Shown: one piece after another, positions 26,961-37,181 of the stretch
Position numbering within the stretch: position 1 is the first letter of the stretch
How the letters are laid out: every line of letters starts with the position of its first letter
Translations under genes and position numbers: made by a program
Origin: Crocinitomix sp.
Lineage (GTDB): Bacteria > Bacteroidota > Bacteroidia > Flavobacteriales_D > Crocinitomicaceae
Assembly (NCBI GenBank): GCA_013138735.1
Contig: WTCE01000033.1
Coordinates: 21,754-85,753, forward strand
Direction: 5' to 3'
DNA length: 64,000 nucleotides
Notes under the pieces: generated by a model
Told to the model about the DNA's origin: nothing
Databases searched by the model: none
The model's input: only the letters and a program-made list of their open reading frames with translations

Positions 26961-29375
26961 TTATTCAGCAATAAGTTTAGCAGTAAACACCTGTTCATTA
27001 CTGCCATCAAAAACAGCTAAGAAATATAAACCAGCGCCAATATCAGCTTTATTAATTTTAATTTGTTGGCCCGTAATATTTGCGCGGCGGTAAACTTCAG
27101 TTCCTAAAATATCATAGATTATGATGGTGTGATCTTCTGTTAATTCATCAGCAAAAGTAATTGTAGTCACATCTGAAAACGGATTGGGATAAACCGTGAG
27201 TTGCAACGTGCTGAAATCGTCAATTCCACTTTCATAAATGATATGTAAGTTCTCAATCCAAGACCAGACCCATTCAGGACTTGCAACATAAACAAGGTCA
27301 TTATCCCCATCCAGATCAAGATCTTCTATAAGTAGGGAGCTGATATCAATGATACTGTCAAATAGAATAGTTCGTGTGCCAAAAAGGGCATCATCTTCTG
27401 CCATTCCAGGAAACCATGAAATGACGTCATCAATTAAACTGCCTATGACAAGGTCTCCGATTCCGTCGTCATTAATGTCCTCATGATTAATTGTAACAGG
27501 GTAAAGACATTCTGTGGTTAATACTTCTGTTCCCCCAAATAGTCCATCACCTAAATTTTCGATCCAAGCTGCGGTATTATCCGTTGTAGACACGAAAATA
27601 ACATCAAGATCACCGTCACCATCCATATCAGAAGCACTGCTTTGTAGAATATTTACGATTTCGTCGCCAATATCGTGTGGTACAAATGATAAGTCGCCGG
27701 TATTTTCTAACCATTTCATGGTATAATCAGAATTTGAAGCGTATAAAATATCAGGATCACCATCACCATCTAGGTCTTCTGAAGAAATAGGAATATTTGC
27801 ATAGTCACTAGCAAATGTTACGCCTGTTGGGCTGATAATGCCATCAATATTTTCATAAATCTTCATAAAATAACCAGTTGCCACATTAACGATTATATCA
27901 TTGTCGCCGTCTCCATCCCAATCATCACCAATAATACCAGCGGGGGAGCAGGGTTCGTCTGCAATAATTTCAAGATTAGCGAAGGTACCGTCCCCCATAT
28001 TTTTAACCCAAAAACTACGATCTGTATAAGATACGCCTAGTAAATCTTCAAGTCCATCTCCATCAATATCACTTGAATTGACATGGACAGGTTTCAGATC
28101 ATGCAGGGCGAAGGCAGTTTTAATCTCACTAAAATTTCCTTCACCAAGGTTTTCAACCCAACTAATTCGTCTATCCCACTGCGAAACACAAAAGAGGTCT
28201 TGATCACCATCATTATCCGCATCAAAGGCATGGACCCAATTTGGATGAACCGTTGTTTCTGACAAATAAAAGGCCTCTGCAAAATCACCATCATCCAAAT
28301 TTTGATAATAGAGTATAGCCGAACCACCATAAGCAAGAAAAAGAAGGTCTTCTTTTCCATCCAAATCAAAGTCTTTAAATTCGGCGACCAAACCCGGGCC
28401 TGCAATTTGCATTATTGATTCAACCGCTTCATAAATACCAGCCCCCAAATTTCGTTTCCAAGATATCAGAGAAGTTCCCACACCATGGGAAACAAAATCT
28501 AGCAGTCCATCTCCATCAATATCTGTAAATGGAAATTGAAAGCCACCAGCCAAAGCTGCGAACGTGGTTGGAGTAGAAAATGTGGCTTCACCCAAATTTT
28601 CAAGCAATTTGACATCACTACCATACGAGTAAAAAAGGTCATTATCTCCATCTTCATCATAATCAAAAGAAATGATCGTTGCTAAAGACATAGCTTCGTC
28701 AGTTAATAGGATGGGGGTAGCAAAAGTTCCACCTAGATTCTCAACATAACTTAATGCGTTTGATCCAAATGCATGGATACACAGGTCTATATCACCATCA
28801 CCGTCTCCATCAAAATTGGCGTAATTGTCTAATGAGAATCCGTCAGTATAAATTGTATTTAAGCTAAAATCACCAGTTCCGTCATTTTCAAGCCAATATA
28901 TTGCAGACGAACTCGCTCTAAAAGTAATATCTTGGTCTCCATCACCATCCATGTCAGTCACCTTAAGGTCAAAGAGAAGTACTCCTCCTGGGTCATAAAT
29001 GGGGGTTTTTGTAAATTCATTATCACCAATATTTTTGAAGGCTACAATTTGGCCTACTTCACCTCTCATTCCTATGAAATCTGGGTTTCCATCTCCTTCC
29101 AAGTCTATCAGTTTTTGTTCCGTATAAGAGGGTTCTTCATCCGTCAAATAAACGGGACGTTCGAAGAGATTGTCACCTATGTTTTCAATTAATCTAGGGC
29201 CAGAGAAAGTGCTAGACGCGATAAAGTCAATATCACCATCTCCGTCAGTATCTACAGATATTAATGCATTATTAAAAACCGGATCCCAACCGAAAGACTG
29301 ATGATGTTCGAATTGAGCGATACTTGTTGTCAAAAAAAGGGCGAAGCAAAAAAAAATAATAAATTTTAAATTCAT
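26961..29375 (-). CDS. FG-GAP/VCBS repeat protein with T9SS sorting tail
   Basis: The signal peptide is MNLKFIIFFCFALFLTTSIAQ, which fixes the ATG at 29375; an upstream in-frame extension to 29474 lacks export features. The body carries more than a dozen FG-GAP/VCBS-like repeats of about 50 residues, each with an acidic loop such as DTDGDGDID, DGDGDGDID or DADNDGDQD that resembles an EF-hand-like calcium site, then a WLENxGDGxF-type strand. These repeats form a beta-propeller-like surface protein. The last ~75 residues are a T9SS tail (TVYPNPFSD, IIIYDILGTEVYR, IGAGLYFLAV). The upstream neighbour is a longer paralog with the same tail type. Confidence 0.88.
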   Translation of the reverse strand: MNLKFIIFFCFALFLTTSIAQFEHHQSFGWDPVFNNALISVDTDGDGDIDFIASSTFSGPRLIENIGDNLFERPVYLTDEEPSYTEQKLIDLEGDGNPDFIGMRGEVGQIVAFKNIGDNEFTKTPIYDPGGVLLFDLKVTDMDGDGDQDITFRASSSAIYWLENDGTGDFSLNTIYTDGFSLDNYANFDGDGDGDIDLCIHAFGSNALSYVENLGGTFATPILLTDEAMSLATIISFDYDEDGDNDLFYSYGSDVKLLENLGEATFSTPTTFAALAGGFQFPFTDIDGDGLLDFVSHGVGTSLISWKRNLGAGIYEAVESIMQIAGPGLVAEFKDFDLDGKEDLLFLAYGGSAILYYQNLDDGDFAEAFYLSETTVHPNWVHAFDADNDGDQDLFCVSQWDRRISWVENLGEGNFSEIKTAFALHDLKPVHVNSSDIDGDGLEDLLGVSYTDRSFWVKNMGDGTFANLEIIADEPCSPAGIIGDDWDGDGDNDIIVNVATGYFMKIYENIDGIISPTGVTFASDYANIPISSEDLDGDGDPDILYASNSDYTMKWLENTGDLSFVPHDIGDEIVNILQSSASDMDGDGDLDVIFVSTTDNTAAWIENLGDGLFGGTEVLTTECLYPVTINHEDINDDGIGDLVIGSLIDDVISWFPGMAEDDALFGTRTILFDSIIDISSLLIEDLDLDGDNDLVYVASPEWVWSWIENLHIIYESGIDDFSTLQLTVYPNPFSDVTTITFADELTEDHTIIIYDILGTEVYRRANITGQQIKINKADIGAGLYFLAVFDGSNEQVFTAKLIAE

Positions 29376-29544
29376 AGTGGTGATATTTCTATAGACATTT
29401 ACGCGCTTGTAGTTCGAAACGTTGGTAAATTTCATGAAATCTAGAGATTTTTTGATAAGTGCAGCAAATTTCATGATAAGTGTCAGTTTATAAATGATCT
29501 CACTAGCGATCTGAAGTCAGAACGAAATGTTTCTGCATGCTCTG

Positions 29545-32500
29545 TTACTCAGCAAAAAGCTTTGTTGTTAAGATAGCTCTTCCGTCAGGGTTAACAACAG
29601 ACAAGAAATAGAGTCCCGACCCAATATCATTTTTACCAATTTGAACTTGTTGGCCCGAAATGTTTGCAAGGCGGTAAACCTCTGTTCCTAGTATATCATA
29701 AATGATAATGGTATGCTCACCTGTAAATTCTTCGCTAAATTTAACGGTTGTAAAATCTGAAAATGGATTGGGATAAACCGTGATATGACTATCATTATTC
29801 TCGGAAACACCACTATCATCATCAACATGTAAGGTATTAACCGTTGTGTTGGTAATTACAGCAGGGTTGGCATCAAAAAAGATGTGCGCCGTATTGTAAA
29901 TACTTGTTTCCAATGGTAAACCAGGTAATAAGTCAATTTCATATTTAACAAAACCATTACTGGCTAATTGGTTGGCATTGCTGTCGGGCAGCATAATATC
30001 GTTGAATACAAAAGAGATTAGGCCATCATGATTCGCTTCAATTTCCATATCATGACTCCAAGCCAATGGTCTTAAACTTGACCAATCTAAGTTGGGATCG
30101 AGTTGATCTTCAATAATAACTAAAAAGGCAGTATCTGTTCCTGTGTTTTGAAAACGCACTAAATACTCCAACGTTTCTGTCTCAGGAGCAATATATCCAT
30201 ATTCTGTTGTTCCGGCCGGACGTGCAGATTTGTCGTTTGGATCATAAGCACCTTGAATGACTTGATCTAAACTGTCCATTGAAGTGAAGACCACTTCTCC
30301 TAAATCTTCAACTTCTAGGGTGAAGTAACTTTTAATGTCTAGCCCAATACTTTCGAAATTTGGCATCAATACAGTCACTTGAATTTCGGCATCTTCGAAA
30401 TAATATAAATCTTCGTATGACCAATAAATGTCTTGACCATCAACGAGTGCTGGCGGAGCATTGGCACCAACAAAAGCTATTGCTTCGTCTAATTGTAGAT
30501 GCAAAGTGCCTGAAGGGGTAGTCGTCCCTATATTTGAATAATTGAGTGAATAGGTCACTTCATTATTAATTCTTGGAAAACCACCTGTTAGCGTAGGTTC
30601 AACGTGATCAACTAATTCTGATGGATAAATACCAAAATCAAGATCTTCGTATAAGGTAAAAGCACCATCAATGGTTACGTCATAAGACGGGACGGTAGAA
30701 ATTCCCCAAAATTCTAAAATTTGTGGGTAGATTGTATAATCACCGAATTCGGTTTCGTCATAAGCAATAGTATAATTACCACTAGCACTTGTAAAAGCAA
30801 AATAAGATTCTGGAGAAGCTCCAGCCACAGCAAAATTTACACCTTCATCTTCTACATCTTGAATTCCGTTTTCATTAAAATCAATAAATATGGTGCCTTT
30901 GGTTGAATGTTCTGTAAAGTGCATGTTTTCAAACCATGCAAACTGCCAGTCTACAGCTGAAATGGATACAATATCTTTATCACCATCTTGATCAAGATCT
31001 TCGGCAAGAATATTTTTCACCCATGCCTGTTCATCAGAAATTACCGTTAAATCATCAAATTCTAAATCGCCTATATTCTCATAAAATCCAATAGTCTCGT
31101 CTTCTTTACTTGCGACAAATATATCTTTTTGTCCGTCATTATTTATGTCTTCGTATAAGGCGATTACTGGTTCTTCACATCCAGAAATCAAGCCCAATAT
31201 GTCTCCAAATATACCTAGCCCTAAATTTTCAATCCATAAAATTTCGCCTGTCAAAGGTGAGGGGAAAAGTACATCTAAATCACCGTCTTCATCCATGTCA
31301 GTGACACTTGTAGCTTCGGTGCCAGTGATATCTTCTGCTATAATATAATTTGTAAATGCCAAATCGCCTGTATTCTCTAACCATGCTATATTATCGCTAT
31401 AATCGGTTGAGTAAAGTATGTCTAAATCACCATCATTATCCATATCGGCAGAGTTCATAGATTGCAATGCTACACCATCCAGAATTAAACTTCCTAATGG
31501 TGAAATGCTTCCGTCAATATTTTCGAAAAGCATAATTTCTAAATCACTTTTTGAGGCCACAATAATGTCATTATCTCCGTCAGCATCCCAATCTTCAGAA
31601 AGAACAAAATTAGGATGGAGTTGTGAAGCCGTAAATAAAATACCTTCATCAAACGTGCCATCTCCCATGTTTTTATACCAAGAAACTATGCTTTCAGAAT
31701 GAGATGTCGCAATTATATCCATGAAGCCATCCCCATCAATGTCTGCCGCGGTGGCATGCGTTGGCGAAAATAAGGGTGTACTGATTGCAACCTTCAGTCG
31801 ACTATAATGTCCTTCGCCTTGGTTATCAACCCAAGATATTTTATGGTCGTTTGCAGAACAACAAAAAATTTCTTCATCCCCGTCATTATCAACATCCATG
31901 GTGAAAGAATAAATAGGAGCAATTGTTGTTTCAGATATGTAATCCATTTTAGCAAATTCAACTCCTCCAGTATTTTCAAAATAGGCAATTGTTCCAGTAT
32001 GCATAATTTGAATCAAGTCTAAATCGCCATCAAGATCATAATCTAAAAATTCGCCCGATCCAGCCCCCTCTAATGAAGAAATTGGTTCTAAATCAGCGAA
32101 TGCCCCACCTCCTAAATTACGCATCCAATTCATGTCAGTACCGCCTATATAATCGTTCACCAAAATGTCCAGTTTACCATCATTATCTAAATCAACCGAT
32201 TTTTCAACAACAGGAGCAACAAAACCAGCAATTATAACCGGCGTAGCGAAGGTTCCGTCTCCTAAATTTTCAACCATCTTCACCGCAGATCCTGCGGGTG
32301 TTGAATAGATTAGATCAATATCGCCATCTTCGTCATAATCCATTGACTGCATAGCGGTAAGGCTTGATGCTGCTGTAATGTATACTGCGTCCGAATAGTC
32401 GATTCCAAGATTCTCACAATAATAAATATTACCCATGTTTTCAAAATATGCAATGTCTAAATCGCCATCTCCGTCTCCATCAAACTGGTGATGCATTTCA

Positions 32501-33045
32501 ATGTTAGTGGCATCATCCACAATTATTTCGGGTGTAAAAGTGCCGTCACCATTATTTTTCAAATTAACGAGTGTGTTAAACGTTTGTCTCATTGTTAAAT
32601 CAGGCAAGCCATCCGCATCTATATCCTCTGAAGCTAAGTGTCGGAGGGTTTCCCCGTCTGAATCGTATACAATAGTTTGGGTAAATGTATTGTCTCCAGC
32701 ATTGGTGAATAAGGTAATTGTTCCTAATGTTGGACGTAAAGAAATGAAGTCTAAATCCCCATCACTGTCAAAATCTGCCATTTCACTTTCGGTATGGTCA
32801 AATTCTTCGGTAGTTATAAAAACAGGATATTCGTATAAATTGGAACCGTTATTTTCAATAAACCTTGGGCCCGTTGTGATGTTTGAAATGATATAATCTA
32901 AATCACCGTCTCCTTCGGTATCTCCTATATGCAATTGGTTGATGTTTTCACCCTGCCAACTAAAGTTATTCGCTTCTGAGAATTGAGCGAATCCAAGATT
33001 AGGGAGTAGAGAAAAGAGAGTTAGTGCAAGTAAAATCTTATTCAT
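29545..33045 (-). CDS. FG-GAP/VCBS repeat protein with SdrD-B-like and DUF7619-like domains and T9SS tail
   Basis: After a signal peptide (to about residue 20, GFAQ) come about a dozen FG-GAP/VCBS repeats (residues ~25-710) with acidic loops such as DTEGDGDLD and DMDNDGDLD. An SdrD-B-like module follows (about 715-790; begins GTIFIDFNENGIQDVEDEG). A CARDB/DUF11-like beta domain and a DUF7619-like domain come next (about 920-1085; starts AYDPNDKSARP, then LEYLVRFQNTGTDTA). The T9SS tail covers about 1095-1166 and is close in sequence to that of the downstream paralog. It is a large surface protein likely to bind calcium in its repeat loops. Role unknown. Confidence 0.88.
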   Translation of the reverse strand: MNKILLALTLFSLLPNLGFAQFSEANNFSWQGENINQLHIGDTEGDGDLDYIISNITTGPRFIENNGSNLYEYPVFITTEEFDHTESEMADFDSDGDLDFISLRPTLGTITLFTNAGDNTFTQTIVYDSDGETLRHLASEDIDADGLPDLTMRQTFNTLVNLKNNGDGTFTPEIIVDDATNIEMHHQFDGDGDGDLDIAYFENMGNIYYCENLGIDYSDAVYITAASSLTAMQSMDYDEDGDIDLIYSTPAGSAVKMVENLGDGTFATPVIIAGFVAPVVEKSVDLDNDGKLDILVNDYIGGTDMNWMRNLGGGAFADLEPISSLEGAGSGEFLDYDLDGDLDLIQIMHTGTIAYFENTGGVEFAKMDYISETTIAPIYSFTMDVDNDGDEEIFCCSANDHKISWVDNQGEGHYSRLKVAISTPLFSPTHATAADIDGDGFMDIIATSHSESIVSWYKNMGDGTFDEGILFTASQLHPNFVLSEDWDADGDNDIIVASKSDLEIMLFENIDGSISPLGSLILDGVALQSMNSADMDNDGDLDILYSTDYSDNIAWLENTGDLAFTNYIIAEDITGTEATSVTDMDEDGDLDVLFPSPLTGEILWIENLGLGIFGDILGLISGCEEPVIALYEDINNDGQKDIFVASKEDETIGFYENIGDLEFDDLTVISDEQAWVKNILAEDLDQDGDKDIVSISAVDWQFAWFENMHFTEHSTKGTIFIDFNENGIQDVEDEGVNFAVAGASPESYFAFTSASGNYTIAYDETEFGDYTIYPQILEFWGISTVPSYDVTIDGAFTLYEDLDFGIYPSELVDHVEPTLTGGFPRINNEVTYSLNYSNIGTTTPSGTLHLQLDEAIAFVGANAPPALVDGQDIYWSYEDLYYFEDAEIQVTVLMPNFESIGLDIKSYFTLEVEDLGEVVFTSMDSLDQVIQGAYDPNDKSARPAGTTEYGYIAPETETLEYLVRFQNTGTDTAFLVIIEDQLDPNLDWSSLRPLAWSHDMEIEANHDGLISFVFNDIMLPDSNANQLASNGFVKYEIDLLPGLPLETSIYNTAHIFFDANPAVITNTTVNTLHVDDDSGVSENNDSHITVYPNPFSDFTTVKFSEEFTGEHTIIIYDILGTEVYRLANISGQQVQIGKNDIGSGLYFLSVVNPDGRAILTTKLFAE

Positions 33046-33059
33046 AGTGTTAGGATTTG

Positions 33060-33075
33060 TAGGTTCTAGAACCTA
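33060..33075. promoter_or_regulatory. Perfect 16-bp palindrome upstream of the large VCBS gene
   Basis: TAGGTTCTAGAACCTA is fully self-complementary and lies 15 bases before the ATG of the minus-strand VCBS gene (33045), inside its probable leader. It could be an operator or a leader hairpin. I see nothing else in the 33046-33193 gap. Confidence 0.4.
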
Positions 33076-33193
33076 AACGTTTCTCAATGGAGTTGGGTTG
33101 CCTCTTTGTAAAGAAATTGGGGATGGATTAGCGGCTTCTCGGTAACTTCCGCTTACAGAAGCTAATCAAAATTTAGTTGAATACTGGTTTTGT

Positions 33194-34645
33194 TCAATCT
33201 TCTGTTTCTCCCACAAAATTAGGAGCAAAATTCACTAAATATAGCTGCTTACTTGCTCTAGTAATAGCAGTATAAAGCCAGCGCATATATTCAACGTCCC
33301 ACATGTCCTCTAAAAAATAACCATGATCAACAAAAACAGCGCTCCATTGTCCTCCTTGCGCCTTGTGACAAGTTACCGCATAACCAAATTTTACTTGCAC
33401 GGCTTGGAAATATGGGTTTTGCATTACCTTTCTATTCCGTTCACGCTTGTTTCTTAAATAAGGATATTCTTCCGTTGCAATGCGGTGAAACAACATTTTC
33501 ATGTCATCTCTTGGCAATGAAGGTCCTTCATGACGAATGGAATTGAGTAAAATTTTCAATTCAACGTCCTTCATGTCTGGATAATCAATTAATCGTACAA
33601 TGATATCTGCAAATTCGCAACCGAAAATTTCTTCTCGCCGCACAATCTTTAAAATCTCCATGAGCTCGCCATTGGCAATAAAACCTGCTTCTGACTTTGC
33701 ATCCAACCAAAAATAGTTGTTGCGAGTTGCCATTAAAACATCTCCAGCATTTAAATCTTCCTCTTGCCACAAGATTCTGCGCCTAATTTGTTCATTAAAT
33801 AAATTGGCCCGTTTATTCGAGCGCGTGACAACCATTACTTCATCACGCCCAAAATTATGAATGGCATTTTCCAATTCTTCTTGCAATTCCATTCCTGTTA
33901 TGGCACGTGCATCTTTAGTATTGACAGGTAACATTGGAATTTCTTCGGTAAAAGTTCTTAGTGCGCCTGCCAAATCTAAAATACCAGAGGTTTCTTCTTG
34001 CCGCACAATTTCGTTCAATTCACCCGTGAAAATATCCAATGAATATTCTGCATTTAAATGGCTTTTCTCCAATGCTGGGCTTTTTGCCATACCAATTGGG
34101 GGGAGCTGTCCTTTGTCGCCTACAAAAATTAATTTACAGTTTTGTCCTGAATAAACGTATTCTATCAAATCATCCAGTAAATTACGCTGGCCATAATTAT
34201 CTTTTCCTTGGATATTGGCATTGGTTGAAATCATGGATGCTTCATCCACAACAAAAATTGTGTTGGTATGTTTATTTTGCCCCAAGGTAAAACCATCACT
34301 TCCTTCAGCTTCGTTTTTAAAATAAATTTTACGGTGGATGGTTGAGGCTTTTGAACGGCTATAATTTGAAAGCACTTTTGCCGCCCTTCCTGTTGGGGCT
34401 AATAAGACTGATTTGATTTTAACTTGATAAAGGGTATTCACAAATCCACCAATTAGGCTTGTTTTTCCTGTTCCGGCGTATCCCGTTAATATATATAATT
34501 CAAGTCCGTCAGAATGTTGCGCACCGAATGACCAAAGAAAGTCTGTTAAGCCTTCAATTGCATTATTTTGATCTTGCGTAGGTTTAAATCCTAGGTTTTC
34601 TTCAAAATATTGCTTGAAATTCGATTTTTGGACAGTGTTTTTCAA
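33194..34645 (-). CDS. RecD-like superfamily 1B DNA helicase
   Basis: The 483-residue protein has Walker A TGYAGTGKTSLIGG (about 55-68), motif Ia LAPTGRAAKVL, Walker B IFVVDEASMIS (about 128-138), the Q/motif III GDKGQLPPIG, and near the C terminus VTCHKAQGGQWSAVFVD, the UvrD_C_2 motif VI region. This is the RecD2-like ATP-dependent 5'-3' helicase family. It lacks the long N-terminal region of RecD2 and is one of the compact Bacteroidota forms. It stands alone, divergent from the next plus-strand operon. Confidence 0.92.
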   Translation of the reverse strand: MKNTVQKSNFKQYFEENLGFKPTQDQNNAIEGLTDFLWSFGAQHSDGLELYILTGYAGTGKTSLIGGFVNTLYQVKIKSVLLAPTGRAAKVLSNYSRSKASTIHRKIYFKNEAEGSDGFTLGQNKHTNTIFVVDEASMISTNANIQGKDNYGQRNLLDDLIEYVYSGQNCKLIFVGDKGQLPPIGMAKSPALEKSHLNAEYSLDIFTGELNEIVRQEETSGILDLAGALRTFTEEIPMLPVNTKDARAITGMELQEELENAIHNFGRDEVMVVTRSNKRANLFNEQIRRRILWQEEDLNAGDVLMATRNNYFWLDAKSEAGFIANGELMEILKIVRREEIFGCEFADIIVRLIDYPDMKDVELKILLNSIRHEGPSLPRDDMKMLFHRIATEEYPYLRNKRERNRKVMQNPYFQAVQVKFGYAVTCHKAQGGQWSAVFVDHGYFLEDMWDVEYMRWLYTAITRASKQLYLVNFAPNFVGETED

Positions 34646-34819
34646 AGTGTGAATATAAAATTAATCCAAAGTCTGGTCAATTTATCTCTTGTGCAAATAT
34701 CAACAAGAAATTGCATCAAAAAACGTCTTCTGCCTATGAAAAGATGAGATATGCCCATTCCATTGAGTTAAATATGTAAAAAATATATTGACTGACAGAT
34801 TAACGTTCAAAAAAAATTG

Positions 34820-34827
34820 TAGTTTTG
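34820..34827 (+). promoter_or_regulatory. Putative -7 element (TAGTTTTG)
   Basis: Full match to TAnnTTTG, 36 bases before the ATG at 34864, giving a leader of about 30 bases for the five-gene operon. The nearest upstream TTG (34788-34790) is farther away than the usual 19-base spacing, so the -33 element is not convincing. Confidence 0.45.
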
Positions 34828-34863
34828 TCAAGGTACATTGAATACACAACTTAAAATTATAGA

Positions 34864-35811
34864 ATGGACATTTTTGAAATATTAGAGAAGGTTGGATACT
34901 ACGGAAAAAGGTATTTATTACCAACAATTTTCTTGGTTATTGGATTGTATCTTTTAAAAATGGCAGTAATACCTGTTGAAGAGGTACTAGCTGATGGGCG
35001 TATATACCCTGTTGAGCAAAGTAGTGGCTTCCTTTATGCCAGTTTATTTTTCTTGTTGGCAAGTATTGTTTGGTTCCTCTACTTATTAGAAATTGTTCAA
35101 ACAACAGTTGGATACGCCATTATGGGTGTATTAGTAATTTGCAGTATCTACCTTATTGTGACTGATTTTTCAACAATTAAGACCAAGGTTGATTATGATG
35201 TGTCGCACGAGATTAGAGATTTGGATATTCGGGCAAGAATGGATGATTTAAAGCAAGCTGAGATCGCCTATAAGGAAATGAATGGTATTTATACCGCCTC
35301 TATGGATGATTTGATTGCCTTTGTTAAGACCGGTAAAAAAATGAAAATCCTGAAGGAAGGTAGTATTCCTGAAAGAAAGATTAGCATTGAGGAACGTGAA
35401 TATTTATACCAGGATGATCGTCCATTGGATAAATTCATGACAGAGATTGAAGCAGCTGCATTGGCTAAATCGCCATTTGCAAAGACAGATACAACTGGGC
35501 TTGACGGATTTATTAGAGATACGCTATATGTTCCTGTTATGGAGGCGATATTCTTAGATGAGAAGAGAATTGCAACAAGAGATAAAATTGGAGCTTCGCT
35601 TGATTTTCATGTAGATTCATTACGTTATGTACCGCATTCAAAAATTCCAGTAACATTGAGTGTTGGTTCTATTATAAAAGGTGAGTCTTTGAAGGTTTCA
35701 ACAGTATTAATTGAAATGTATCATCCAATGATTGGAGAAAAGGATGATACACTCTTTTATTCAATTGGCTCATTGACTGAGAATCACTTACGTGAGAGTT
35801 GGAAGGATTAA
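34864..35811 (+). CDS. Membrane protein of unknown function, first gene of the DUF3822-rsmD-coaD operon
   Basis: Three hydrophobic segments (residues ~18-36, 54-75 and 79-98) are followed by a soluble, mostly helical and then beta-rich domain (about 105-315) without cysteines or an evident active site. I do not recognise the family. The ATG at 34864 lies just after a -7-like element. The DUF3822 gene begins 20 bases after its stop, so it is probably co-transcribed with DUF3822, rsmD, coaD and the TlpA-like gene. Confidence 0.7.
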   Translation: MDIFEILEKVGYYGKRYLLPTIFLVIGLYLLKMAVIPVEEVLADGRIYPVEQSSGFLYASLFFLLASIVWFLYLLEIVQTTVGYAIMGVLVICSIYLIVTDFSTIKTKVDYDVSHEIRDLDIRARMDDLKQAEIAYKEMNGIYTASMDDLIAFVKTGKKMKILKEGSIPERKISIEEREYLYQDDRPLDKFMTEIEAAALAKSPFAKTDTTGLDGFIRDTLYVPVMEAIFLDEKRIATRDKIGASLDFHVDSLRYVPHSKIPVTLSVGSIIKGESLKVSTVLIEMYHPMIGEKDDTLFYSIGSLTENHLRESWKD

Positions 35812-35831
35812 TTAGTTCTAAGACATAAAAC

Positions 35832-36593
35832 ATGTTTAAACAGGAAGAAGCCTATCAGAATGCTTTGTGCATGGATTTGACTCCTGATCATTTTCAATTC
35901 GCAATAATAGATTCCAAGCTTAAGAAGATCTTGCATCACGAAATTCATGCAATTTCAGAATTCACAAAAGAAGGGGTAAAACCGTTCTTGGACAATCCTT
36001 ATTTGAAACATGACTTTGCAAGCTATTCATTGTCGTCAGGAGAGAATAGAAATACGTTAATTCCATCTGATTTATTTTCCTATTCTAAACCGAGTGAAAT
36101 TTTTAAGCTCAATTATCCTGAGCCCATAGGGAACTTGGATTATAATCGCATTTCAGAATTAGGAATTGTAAATATTTATGAATTTCCCATGTGGATAAAA
36201 TCACTTTTTGTGATTGGTTTTCCGAGGGTAAAAATTGTCCACCGATCAACCGTTCTATTGAGAGGGATTTTTGATCAACCAACCTACAGCCCTAAAATTC
36301 ATTTATTTGTAGAAAAGGAGCAGTTTTACATGCAAATCACTGAAAAATCGAAGCTCACTTATTTTAATCGTTTCGATTATAAAGAAGTTGCAGACTTAGT
36401 TTACTATGTTTTGTTTGTATTAGAACAAAAGGAATACGATCAATCTAAATTTGAGATCTTATTTTATGGTTTACCTGTTGAGTGGGCTGAGAAAGAAAAA
36501 ATTCAAGATTTCTTTTCATCAAAAGTTAAAATTTCTGATCAAAACGAAAAGGGAAACCATTTTGTTTTGGCTAAACAATTACTATGCGTGTAA
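35832..36593 (+). CDS. DUF3822 family protein
   Basis: The 253-residue protein fits DUF3822, a Bacteroidota family with an actin/pilM-like ATPase look: an N-terminal CMDLTPDHFQFAIID segment and paired alternating strands and helices. Known genomes often place it directly before rsmD and coaD, as here; its 3' end overlaps rsmD by 10 bases, so translation is probably coupled. No function is established. Confidence 0.82.
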   Translation: MFKQEEAYQNALCMDLTPDHFQFAIIDSKLKKILHHEIHAISEFTKEGVKPFLDNPYLKHDFASYSLSSGENRNTLIPSDLFSYSKPSEIFKLNYPEPIGNLDYNRISELGIVNIYEFPMWIKSLFVIGFPRVKIVHRSTVLLRGIFDQPTYSPKIHLFVEKEQFYMQITEKSKLTYFNRFDYKEVADLVYYVLFVLEQKEYDQSKFEILFYGLPVEWAEKEKIQDFFSSKVKISDQNEKGNHFVLAKQLLCV

Positions 36594-37117
36594 TCAACGG
36601 GAAATATAAAGGGAAGCGATTTGTCCCACCCAAAAAATTTCCTTCTCGCCCAACAACTGACATGGCCAAGGAGGCTTTGTTTAATATTCTAGAATCCAAG
36701 GTCTATTTTGAAAAGTTAGATATTCTGGATCTTTTTTCCGGAACAGGAAATATTAGTTTGGAATTTCTTTCACGTGGAGTGGGAAAAGTAGTAAGTGTTG
36801 ATAGTCATTTCGTTTCGTGGAGATTCCAATTGAAAACCGCCGAATCTTTGAATGATAAAAATTGGCAAGCTTTAAAGCAAGATGCCTTTGTTTACCTTGA
36901 AAAAACAATTCAAAAATTTGATATTATTTTTGCCGATCCTCCTTATGGTTTTGAGGACTTAGACAAGATCCCCGCAATGGTTTTTGAAAAAAACGTGTTG
37001 GTGGATGACGGCATGCTAATCGTTGAACATAGCAGCCGTACTTCAATGGCTGGACTCCCTCATTATAGACAAACAAGAGATTACGGCGGCGTTAGCTTTA
37101 GTTTTTTCGAACATTAA
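36584..37117 (+). CDS. rsmD: 16S rRNA (guanine(966)-N(2))-methyltransferase
   Basis: RsmD methylates G966 of 16S rRNA on the 30S subunit, using S-adenosylmethionine. The 177 residues carry the family features: MRVINGKYKGKRF at the N terminus, RPTTDMAKEALFNIL, the SAM-binding DLFSGTGNISLEFLSRG, and the catalytic motif IFADPPYGF. The length matches. The start overlaps the DUF3822 gene by 10 bases, and coaD follows after 64 bases, the usual Bacteroidota order. Confidence 0.95.
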   Translation: MRVINGKYKGKRFVPPKKFPSRPTTDMAKEALFNILESKVYFEKLDILDLFSGTGNISLEFLSRGVGKVVSVDSHFVSWRFQLKTAESLNDKNWQALKQDAFVYLEKTIQKFDIIFADPPYGFEDLDKIPAMVFEKNVLVDDGMLIVEHSSRTSMAGLPHYRQTRDYGGVSFSFFEH

Positions 37118-37181
37118 TAACCATTTTTGCGTATCTAAATGTGTGTTGTGCGATATAAACATGCAGCAATAAATATAGATT

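Noticed and set aside
32501..32896. 131-codon plus-strand frame inside the large VCBS gene
   Set aside because: It is antisense to repeat units with strong codon periodicity, Ser/Pro/Ile/Lys-rich, with no domain, and several similar frames recur at other repeats (27514, 31145, 31418).
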